11,309 nt of DNA. It comes from Defluviitaleaceae bacterium (GTDB lineage Bacteria > Bacillota > Clostridia > Lachnospirales > WQUN01). Both the position numbers and the translations under genes were made by a program. Positions within the stretch are counted from its first letter, which is position 1, and every line of letters starts with the position of its first letter. Location of the stretch: assembly GCA_009783525.1 (NCBI GenBank), contig WRDG01000048.1:1-11309 (forward strand), given 5' to 3'. Below the pieces are notes generated by a model. The model was not told where the DNA came from. It ran no database searches and saw nothing but the letters and a program-made list of their open reading frames with translations. Below, in pieces: positions 6,626 through 11,309 of this stretch.

Positions 6626-7066
6626 ATGACAGGATTAACAATCAGCAACAGGAAACGCCAATTGCCCGGCATGAGCTATCCGTACGGATGGATCGACGAT
6701 TTTTTCGGCGGCAACTGGATGCCGGCCCGCCGTTCGGTTATGGAAGGGATGTTCAAACTCGACATCGAAGAAAACGAGCAAGCTTACATTGTGACCGCTG
6801 AGCTGCCGGGAGTAAGCAAGGACGAAATCGGTTTGGAACTCAGCGACGGCCGCTTGACTATCTCGGTGCATAAAGAAGAGTCAAGCGAGAGCGAACAAAA
6901 AAACATGATCCATAAAGAGCGAAGCGTTTATACGAAAACGCGGAGCGTTTACTTCCCCGACGCCCGCCCGGAAGACATTTCGGCAAATCATGAAAACGGG
7001 GTGCTCTCCGTAACCGTAAGCAAGCGGGAAAAATCGCCCGCGTCGCAAAAAATAAACATAGCTTAA
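6626..7066 (+). CDS. Small heat-shock protein, Hsp20/alpha-crystallin family
   Basis: The 146-residue protein is an ATP-independent holdase chaperone that keeps unfolding proteins soluble. The N-terminal arm (1-42) contains YGWIDDFFGG. The alpha-crystallin domain spans about 43-133, with FKLDIEENEQAYIVTAELPGVSKDEI at its start and the conserved NGVLSVTV (124-131) near its end. The tail closes with I-N-I (143-145), the IXI motif that docks on neighbouring subunits in the oligomer. ATG 6626 is chosen because AAAGGAG (6611-6617) lies 8 bases upstream; the in-frame TTG at 6593 is inside the operator and has no ribosome binding site. Regulation is visible: consensus promoter plus CIRCE. The gene is monocistronic, closed by the terminator at 7067-7096. 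Confidence 0.96.
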   Translation: MTGLTISNRKRQLPGMSYPYGWIDDFFGGNWMPARRSVMEGMFKLDIEENEQAYIVTAELPGVSKDEIGLELSDGRLTISVHKEESSESEQKNMIHKERSVYTKTRSVYFPDARPEDISANHENGVLSVTVSKREKSPASQKINIA

Positions 7067-7096
7067 AAAAAAATCCCCGTAAGGGGATTTTTTTTT
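7067..7096. terminator. Bidirectional intrinsic terminator between hsp20 and rpsR
   Basis: An A-run, TCCCC, the loop GTAA, GGGGA and a T-run form a stem with a T-tract on either strand. It begins directly after the hsp20 stop codon and lies about 18 bp past the rpsR stop codon, so it can end transcripts from both convergent units. Confidence 0.92.
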
Positions 7097-7114
7097 GCCT
7101 TTAATTTTTAACTT

Positions 7115-7345
7115 TTATTCTTGGGTGTATGCCATCAATGCCATGTGGCGCGCGCGTTTTATCGATATTGTCATTGTGCGCTGGTGTTTCGCGCAGTTTC
7201 CCGTAACCCGGCGCGGCATAATTTTACCGCGGTCCGAAACGAATTTTTTTAACCTTCCGAGATCCTTGTAGTCAATAATATTTATTTTTTCCGTGCAAAA
7301 CGCACATACGCGCTTTTTTCTGCGCCCGCGTCTTTTTTGTACCAT
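7115..7345 (-). CDS. rpsR: 30S ribosomal protein S18
   Basis: The 76-residue protein is S18, which binds the 30S platform as a partner of S6. RRKKRVCAFC (9-18), IDYKDLGRLKKFVSDRGKI, MPRRVTGNCAKHQR and IKRARHMALMAY follow the family pattern throughout. The Cys pair CxxC and the later CAKH resemble the zinc-binding form of S18; metal binding is inferred. ATG 7345 has AAGGAG at 7355-7360. It is last in the rpsF-ssb-rpsR operon, 22 bp after ssb. No rplI follows, which is ordinary for many Bacillota. Confidence 0.97.
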   Translation of the reverse strand: MVQKRRGRRKKRVCAFCTEKINIIDYKDLGRLKKFVSDRGKIMPRRVTGNCAKHQRTMTISIKRARHMALMAYTQE

Positions 7346-7367
7346 ATTTTCATTCTCCTTTTATTTT

Positions 7368-7874
7368 TTAAAACGGCAAGTCGTCTTCGTCGATGCTCTC
7401 CGTTATTGCCGAAAACCCTTCCGGTTCGAACGAGATCGGCTTCGACAAAGGCTGGGGCGAAATCGGATGGTTTGCCGAAGAATTAATTCCCTGCTGTGCC
7501 GCGCGTTCGGCACTGACTTCCGCGTTGTGCGCCATGCGCGCTTCGTACGCAACTTTGCTTTCGGTAAATTCGGAATCTTCAACGATAATTTCCGTAACGA
7601 AGCGGCGCTGTCCCGTTGCCGGGTCGTCGAAGCTTCGCGTGGAAATACGTCCGGTGATTGCAATCTGCATTCCTTTTTTGTAGTACTTCTCAACAAACTC
7701 CGCTTGCTTGCCGAACGAAACGCAGTTTAAAAAATCCGCGTCGGGTTCGCCTTCTTTTTTGAAACGGCGGTTAACCGCCAATGAATAACGGGCAATTGCG
7801 ATTGGTTCAGCCGCTTGGGTGTACCGCGTTTCAGGATCTTTTGTCAAACGCCCTATCAATATTACCTTATTCAT
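7368..7874 (-). CDS. ssb: Single-stranded DNA-binding protein
   Basis: The 168-residue protein is bacterial SSB. The OB-fold (1 to about 105) begins MNKVILIGRLTKDPETRYT and contains YSLAVNRRF, FLNCVSFGKQAEFVEKYYKKGMQIAITGRI and the strand FVTEIIVEDSEF. A flexible linker (about 106-160) follows. The C-terminus ends DEDDLPF, the acidic tip that recruits replication and repair partners. GGAGG at 7883-7887 lies 8 bases before the ATG. The gene sits between rpsF (19-bp gap) and rpsR, the usual bacterial arrangement. Confidence 0.97.
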   Translation of the reverse strand: MNKVILIGRLTKDPETRYTQAAEPIAIARYSLAVNRRFKKEGEPDADFLNCVSFGKQAEFVEKYYKKGMQIAITGRISTRSFDDPATGQRRFVTEIIVEDSEFTESKVAYEARMAHNAEVSAERAAQQGINSSANHPISPQPLSKPISFEPEGFSAITESIDEDDLPF

Positions 7875-7893
7875 GTTTTAAACCTCCAAGAGT

Positions 7894-8181
7894 TCATTCG
7901 TCGAGTTTTACCAATAAAAACCTCATAACGTTTTCCATGATGCGGATGCGGTTTTCTATTTCGCTCGGCGCATCGGCCGGGGAGTTGAACGTTATAAACG
8001 TATAAACTCCGTCGGTAATTTTATCAATCGGGTAAGCCAATTTTCGCCGACCCCACTCGTCTACTTTTTCGATTACCCCGCCGAACCGCGTGACGAGACC
8101 GGTAACCTTTTCAAGCTCCGCCCTAAAGACCTCTTCTTCAAGGTCGGGCTTGATTACCACACCTAATTCGTACCTGTTCAA
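7894..8181 (-). CDS. rpsF: 30S ribosomal protein S6, TTG start
   Basis: The 95-residue protein begins (M)NRYELGVVIKPDLEEE and contains VEKVDEWGRRKLAYPI-like (I)EKVDEWGRRKLAYPI, the S6 core, then YTFITFNSPAD and a C-terminal IMENVMRFLLVKLDE. S6 forms a heterodimer with S18 on the 30S platform. The reading frame stays open upstream to 8283, but those residues come from the hairpin array and do not look like S6. AAGGAGG at 8190-8196 lies exactly 8 bases before the TTG at 8181, and the TTG-encoded residue falls where S6 normally starts, so TTG is chosen over upstream ATGs. First gene of the rpsF-ssb-rpsR operon. Confidence 0.94.
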   Translation of the reverse strand: MNRYELGVVIKPDLEEEVFRAELEKVTGLVTRFGGVIEKVDEWGRRKLAYPIDKITDGVYTFITFNSPADAPSEIENRIRIMENVMRFLLVKLDE

Positions 8182-8189
8182 TAGGTACA

Positions 8190-8196
8190 CCTCCTT
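8190..8196 (-). promoter_or_regulatory. Ribosome binding site fixing the rpsF TTG start
   Basis: AAGGAGG on the minus strand, 8 bases from TTG 8181. It rules out the longer in-frame ORF that begins inside the leader hairpins. Confidence 0.9.
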
Positions 8197-8205
8197 ATGG
8201 ATGAA

Positions 8206-8289
8206 GCGCATTTTATGCGCAAGAAGACGGCGTTTGCAACGCCGCAAGCCGGCGGATATACCGCCGCAAGACGGCGTTTGCAACGCCGC
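8206..8289 (-). repeat. Hairpin array in the rpsF leader: three 22-bp units plus a fourth hairpin
   Basis: Units at 8224-8245, 8246-8267 and 8268-8289 are exactly 22 bp each. The outer two are identical; the middle one differs in its centre. Each is a hairpin: stems CGGCGTT/AACGCCG with loop TGC in the outer units, and CGGCGG/CCGCCG with loop ATATA in the middle one. A fourth, unrelated hairpin, GCGCAT-TTT-ATGCGC (8206-8220), continues the same 22-nt spacing (stems start at 8206, 8228, 8250 and 8272). The array lies just upstream of the rpsF ribosome binding site and should be transcribed. S6:S18 leader autoregulation is known in many bacteria, but I cannot match this array to that motif. Confidence 0.85.
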
Positions 8290-8347
8290 TACAGCAACGC
8301 GCCGTGAGCCGTACGGGATTATTACCCAAACGGCGCACAGCGCGGGG

Positions 8348-8377
8348 ATTTTAACACAGACGGTGACAAAAAGTAAA
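8348..8377 (-). promoter_or_regulatory. Candidate promoter for rpsF-ssb-rpsR
   Basis: On the minus strand TTTACT (8372-8377) and TAAAAT (8348-8353) are separated by 18 bp. It is the best -35/-10 pair seen upstream of the leader and would give a leader of about 165 nt. Both hexamers are imperfect. Confidence 0.4.
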
Positions 8378-8396
8378 GCGTTGCATATTTATTGCC

Positions 8397-8419
8397 GCAA
8401 AATCGAATTAATCTTCGAA
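8397..8419. repeat. Half-copy of the nested-palindrome repeat
   Basis: The 23 bp GCAAAATCGA...TTCGAA match the right arm of the repeats at 1-286 in 20 of 23 positions and have the same orientation on the plus strand. No matching left arm is seen. The sequence lies 4 bp beyond the stop codon of the upstream HTH-like gene, as the copy at 4217-4306 lies just beyond the cvpA stop. On the minus strand it also gives a weak TCGAA-GATTAA-TTCGA stem followed by TTTT. Confidence 0.55.
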
Positions 8420-8423
8420 AATT

Positions 8424-9080
8424 TTACTGCACGAGCATAAATTTTATCAGGTTTAAAATATTGCGCATGTCTGCGTTGTAACGAGCGCGCAGTGTAAGCG
8501 AGCGAAGAAGGAAGATGACATCGTTTTCTGCCATGTCGATAAACTGCGCCTGCTCTTCTTCCGAGAGCATGTCGGACAAATGCTCCGCCAAAACGATAAT
8601 GGCTGTAACAGGGTCTTTGATAATAAGCTCTTCCGCTTCCGAATCGATGTCGTCCGCCGCTTCTGCCTCGATAAATTTTTCGTTCGGCTCGCTTCCTGTG
8701 CCTTCAACTTTTTTTCTGGTCCGGCGCTTTTTCTTTAAGCCGTTCATCAATTTTTCGTATCCGCATTCGGATAAGAAACGTATAAGAGCTTCGTCGGAAT
8801 AACCTTCGTTTTCGTCTGAGGCGCCGATGATGTAATAGGGGCAGACATTAAGAACGATCGACATTGCCGCGGCAAGCTTTGCGGAGATGTTTCCTTTTTT
8901 GTAAGAGCGTTCGACCGTGTACTTTTTTATGTCGGCGAGATTCATAATTTTTATCCTCGACGTCTTGTCTGCGCCCGACCATAATTTTTTAACGCGTTCC
9001 ATGACCTTGGATGCTCCGCCTCCGAACCTTTCGCGTACATCCACTTGTTTTAATTGGTTAAGAACTTTTGCGTCAAACAT
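8424..9080 (-). CDS. HTH (XRE-like) protein of unknown function with helical C-terminal domain
   Basis: No named function is recognised for this 218-residue protein. Residues 1-34 (DAKVLNQLKQVDVRERFGGG...ERVKKLW) are helical. Residues about 38-89 look like a Cro/C1-type helix-turn-helix: a possible recognition helix around YTVERSYKKGNISAKLAAAMSIVLNV, then PYYIIGASDE, which resembles the NPxYLxGxxD ending common after such domains. A basic stretch, LKKKRRTRKK (115-124), is followed by an acidic linker (126-155) and a helical C-terminal domain. AGGAGG at 9088-9093, 7 bases before the ATG, supports the start. It lies upstream of rpsF on the same strand, with a 242-bp gap holding a separate promoter candidate, so regulation of that operon is possible but unproven. 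Confidence 0.75.
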   Translation of the reverse strand: MFDAKVLNQLKQVDVRERFGGGASKVMERVKKLWSGADKTSRIKIMNLADIKKYTVERSYKKGNISAKLAAAMSIVLNVCPYYIIGASDENEGYSDEALIRFLSECGYEKLMNGLKKKRRTRKKVEGTGSEPNEKFIEAEAADDIDSEAEELIIKDPVTAIIVLAEHLSDMLSEEEQAQFIDMAENDVIFLLRSLTLRARYNADMRNILNLIKFMLVQ

Positions 9081-9126
9081 TTAAAAACCTCCTGATTTTT
9101 TTATCAATTTATGAAAAACTTCGCAT

Positions 9127-9155
9127 AATATATCACGGCTTTTATATGCAAGCAA
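9127..9155 (-). promoter_or_regulatory. Candidate promoter for the HTH-like gene
   Basis: On the minus strand TTGCTT (9150-9155) and TATATT (9127-9132) are 17 bp apart, 47 bp upstream of the ATG. The -10 matches consensus at 5 of 6 positions; the -35 is weak. Confidence 0.4.
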
Positions 9156-9393
9156 TAAAAAAATAAATTTATAAAATTATTGTTTAGCCGTTGGTTAAAT
9201 CAATTTTTTTTTTGCGAATAAGTTCCGAGCAAAATTATATTCCGGTCAAAAATATTGCAGCTTTAAACAACCTCAACAGACACGGATGAAATAATTTTTA
9301 TTACCTTCGACGCATCAACGAAGGAATAAAAAATTTAACGAAATTGAATTTATGTAAACTCGCTTTATTAACGGTCTGCAGCTGTAATTTTTT
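9156..9393. other. AT-rich intergenic stretch without a gene
   Basis: This part of the 490-bp gap between the divergent HTH-like and UroD-like genes has long A/T runs and no credible ORF or RNA gene. The only structure noticed is a hairpin CCTTCG (9304-9309), 9-nt loop, CGAAGG (9319-9324). It lacks a following T-run on either strand, so it is not called a terminator. Confidence 0.6.
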
Positions 9394-9402
9394 TGCTATA
9401 AT
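9394..9402 (+). promoter_or_regulatory. Extended -10 promoter candidate for the UroD-like operon
   Basis: TGC followed by TATAAT (9397-9402) is a perfect extended -10 element, with no clear -35. A second candidate downstream is TATAAT at 9508-9513, with TAGACC (9484-9489) 18 bp upstream. Use of the first would give a leader of about 160 nt containing the hairpin at 9435-9459. Confidence 0.4.
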
Positions 9403-9434
9403 AAATTTGTCGGTTTGGCATATAAAAATGATTT

Positions 9435-9459
9435 TGCGCCGCAAAAACTCTGCGGCGCA
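9435..9459. other. Perfect 9-bp GC-rich hairpin in the UroD-like gene leader
   Basis: TGCGCCGCA (9435-9443), loop AAAACTC, TGCGGCGCA (9451-9459). No T-run follows on the plus strand, so it is not an obvious terminator. It could be a leader RNA element or a DNA palindrome; no B12-box or other riboswitch motif was recognised near it. Confidence 0.6.
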
Positions 9460-9571
9460 GGAATAATACTCGCGCAAAAACAATAGACCGTCGTTTAATG
9501 TCGCTCTTATAATCTCGCACAAAACGCACGCGATATTTTTGCGGCAGGGCAAAAGAATATAAAACGAAGAA

Positions 9572-10609
9572 GTGTTTGATGTGGCAAACGGAAAAAAAAG
9601 ATTTATGCAAATAATGCGCGGCATACCGGGCGACAAACCGCCCGTGTTTCCGCTGCTTATGTCATTTGCTGCTAAGAGGCACGGCATAAGCTACAGGACC
9701 TTCGCGTCAAACTCGTCCGCGTTGGCGGAAGCGCAGCTTAAAGCAGCCGAAATGTTCGGGCTTGACGCGGTAACCGCTTGCTCGGACGCTTTCCGCGTTT
9801 CCGCCGATTATGGCGGCGCGGTTGTTTTTCCGGAAGACGGCCCTCCGTATTTATCTGAACCGTTGATAAAAAACGCGCATGACATAAAGCAAATAAAAAA
9901 GAAAAATATTTTTTGCGGCAGCCGCATGACGGAGCGGGCAAGAAGCGTAAAAGAAATGGCGCATGCCGCGGGCGGCGGCGCGATGGTGCTGGGATGGGTG
10001 GACATGCCGTTTGCGGAGGCCTGCTCGTTTTGCGGCGTTCAAAATTTTATGCTTATGCTGTACGACGAACCGAAGCTTGCTCATGATCTGCTAAGTTTTT
10101 TAACCGAAATTGTTATTGAGTTTTCGTCTGCGCAGTTGGAATATACCGAGATGGTCGGCGCGGGCGACGCCGCGGCCTCGCTTGTTTCGGCCGCACAATA
10201 CCGCGAATTCGCTTTGCCGTACGAGCAAAGGGTGGCAGAGGCCGCGCACAAGGCCGGCGGGATGGTCAAGCTTCACATTTGCGGCGATACGCTGAGGCTG
10301 CTGCCGGATATCGTCAAAAGCGGCTGCGACCTGTTCAACGTCGACCACATGGTTCCGCTTGATGAAGCCGCAAAAATTTATGCCGCAAACAAAAAAGCAT
10401 TTAAGGGCAACGCCGATCCGGTGCTTCTGCTGACCCAAACGCCCGATGAATGTTTCGAAACGGCGCTGCGCTGCATAAAAACGGCCGAGGGAATGCCTTA
10501 TATGCTTAGCGCGGGCTGCGAAATCCCCGCCGGCATTACGGACGAAAATTTCGCGGCGTTTATAAGCGCGGCAAATTATCAGGAAAAAAATAGAAAGGCT
10601 CTCACATGA
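9572..10609 (+). CDS. Uroporphyrinogen decarboxylase-family protein, MtaA/MtbA-like methylcobamide methyltransferase type
   Basis: The 345-residue protein has the UroD-family barrel. The N-terminus KKRFMQIMRGIPGDKPPVFPLLM matches the KERfxxaLxGexxDxxPv opening of the family. It carries H235-x-C237 (KLHICGDT) and C316 (LSAGCEIP), the His-x-Cys...Cys zinc site of MtaA/MtbA-type enzymes that move methyl groups between a corrinoid protein and a thiol; true haem-pathway UroD enzymes lack it. This points to corrinoid-dependent methyl transfer. No corrinoid protein or substrate methyltransferase gene is nearby, and the thiol acceptor is unknown. The start is uncertain: GTG 9572 is the most upstream; GTG 9581 has better spacing (8 nt) from the purine run GAAGAAG (9566-9572); ATG 9605 is also possible. 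The stop overlaps the next gene as ATGA. Confidence 0.85.
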   Translation: MFDVANGKKRFMQIMRGIPGDKPPVFPLLMSFAAKRHGISYRTFASNSSALAEAQLKAAEMFGLDAVTACSDAFRVSADYGGAVVFPEDGPPYLSEPLIKNAHDIKQIKKKNIFCGSRMTERARSVKEMAHAAGGGAMVLGWVDMPFAEACSFCGVQNFMLMLYDEPKLAHDLLSFLTEIVIEFSSAQLEYTEMVGAGDAAASLVSAAQYREFALPYEQRVAEAAHKAGGMVKLHICGDTLRLLPDIVKSGCDLFNVDHMVPLDEAAKIYAANKKAFKGNADPVLLLTQTPDECFETALRCIKTAEGMPYMLSAGCEIPAGITDENFAAFISAANYQEKNRKALT

Positions 10610-11309
10610 CCTACGATTTATTGTTAACCGATTTGGACGGCACGCTGCTTAACGAAAGCAAAAATATTTCAAGGCAGAACAGGAAGGCCGTTAAGGCGGC
10701 CGCGGAACGCGGTAAGCACATCATATTGTGCTCGGGGCGTTCGTGGGCTTCGATGGCTCCGTTTGAACAGGTGCTCGGCTTGAACAAGCCCGGCAGATAC
10801 AGCGCGGCGTTTAACGGCGGCGCGGCTTACGAGGCGTATTCCGGCACGCTGCTTTATACGCACAAGCTCGGGAACGCGCTCGGGAAAGAATTGATATGCA
10901 AGCTGCGCGGACTCGGCGCGGACATTATCGCTTACGACAACGGCGAGCTGATTGTTGACCGGCCGTCCCAGCAGATAGACGCGTACTCCGGCTACGTCAA
11001 GCTCGAGCAAAACCTCGTGGCGGATCTCGCGGAGTTGACATGCGACTATGCGAAAATTTTGGCGGTAGGCAAGCACGAATCCCTCTGCGAAATACGCGAG
11101 GCGATGCAGCCGCTGTTCGCCGGACGGTGCAACATTGCTTTTTCTGCGCGAAGTCTGCTTGAGTTCGCGCATGTAGACGCGCATAAAGGCACAGCCGTAA
11201 ATTTTTTTTCAAACTTTTTAAAAATTCCGCTTTGCAATATCATCGCCGCGGGAGACCAAGAAAACGACATCCCCATGATAAAAGCGGCGGGGCTTGGAAT
11301 CGCGGTAGC
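10606..11309 (+). CDS. Cof-type HAD-IIB phosphatase, truncated by the window end
   Basis: The 234 visible codons encode a Cof-like haloacid dehalogenase hydrolase, usually acting on sugar phosphates or similar small phosphoesters. HAD motifs are complete: motif I D9-L-D11-G-T with nucleophile Asp9, motif II Ser43 (LCSGR), motif III Lys194 (DAHKG), and motif IV G216-D-Q-E-N-D221. The cap between motifs II and III is of the C2 type, as in the HAD-IIB subfamily. Only the last few dozen residues should be missing. The ATG overlaps the stop codon of the UroD-like gene by four bases, so translation is probably coupled. The substrate is unknown. Confidence 0.93.
   Translation, partial: MTYDLLLTDLDGTLLNESKNISRQNRKAVKAAAERGKHIILCSGRSWASMAPFEQVLGLNKPGRYSAAFNGGAAYEAYSGTLLYTHKLGNALGKELICKLRGLGADIIAYDNGELIVDRPSQQIDAYSGYVKLEQNLVADLAELTCDYAKILAVGKHESLCEIREAMQPLFAGRCNIAFSARSLLEFAHVDAHKGTAVNFFSNFLKIPLCNIIAAGDQENDIPMIKAAGLGIAV

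Noticed and set aside
7115..7345. Loss of rplI from the S6-SSB-S18 operon as an anomaly
   Set aside because: Many Bacillota keep rplI elsewhere, so its absence here is ordinary and supports that assignment.
8182..8283. N-terminal extension of rpsF to an upstream start
   Set aside because: The extra residues are the translated hairpin repeats, and the AAGGAGG spacing fits the TTG at 8181.
8206..8289. CRISPR array or intrinsic terminator
   Set aside because: The 22-bp units are contiguous with no spacers, and no T-run follows the stems on the minus strand.
9304..9324. Terminator for either divergent gene
   Set aside because: The CCTTCG/CGAAGG hairpin has no T-run after it on either strand and lies upstream of both genes.
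9403..9571. Cobalamin riboswitch before the MtaA-like gene
   Set aside because: No B12-box-like sequence or the expected multi-stem core could be found.
9301..9687. 128-residue minus-strand ORF overlapping the start of the UroD-like gene
   Set aside because: It is antisense to a clear gene over its first third, has no family features, and the rest is composed of AT-rich intergenic codons.
10669..11184. 171-residue minus-strand ORF
   Set aside because: Antisense to the HAD gene, whose four motifs are intact; it has no ribosome binding site or family features that I can see.

Overview
The window most resembles a chromosomal segment of an anaerobic Bacillota (Clostridia-like) bacterium; this is inferred from protein character and gene order, not from any search. 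The supporting signs are an S18 protein with the CxxC...CAKHQR pattern usual in Clostridia, an rpsF-ssb-rpsR operon without rplI behind it, a pair made of a CvpA-family protein and a membrane-anchored propeller protein resembling DUF5711, a perfect CIRCE operator (HrcA target) on a small heat-shock gene, strong AGGAGG-type ribosome binding sites, and GTG/TTG starts. A spirochete is the main alternative.

Layout from left to right. Positions 1-286 hold tandem copies of a palindromic repeat, which ends directly at the ribosome binding site of rsmI (+). rsmI meets a type I sulfatase gene (-) stop codon to stop codon with no spacer. Upstream of the sulfatase is a 176-bp AT-rich minisatellite, then a Gfo/Idh/MocA oxidoreductase gene (-). 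Another, diverged copy of the palindromic repeat follows. Next is a two-gene minus-strand operon, a DUF5711-like propeller gene followed by cvpA. Upstream of that operon lies a roughly 190-bp MITE-like element. The divergent hsp20 gene (+) has an almost consensus promoter and a CIRCE operator. A symmetrical terminator separates hsp20 from the convergent rpsF-ssb-rpsR operon (-).

The rpsF leader carries a precisely phased array of hairpins. Upstream of it, on the same strand, is a gene for an HTH-like protein. The right end has an AT-rich 490-bp gap and then a plus-strand operon: a MtaA/UroD-like cobamide methyltransferase gene translationally coupled to a Cof-type HAD phosphatase gene that runs off the window.

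Most genes are housekeeping (RsmI rRNA methylation, S6/SSB/S18, Hsp20, CvpA). The sulfatase and oxidoreductase suggest use of sulfated or modified sugars, and the UroD-like protein suggests corrinoid-linked methyl transfer, but no partner genes (sulfatase-maturing enzyme, corrinoid protein, substrate methyltransferase) are present. No complete undescribed multi-gene system was found. The most interesting material is non-coding: the 22-bp-phased hairpin array before rpsF, the dispersed nested-palindrome family, the MITE-like element and the minisatellite upstream of the sulfatase gene.
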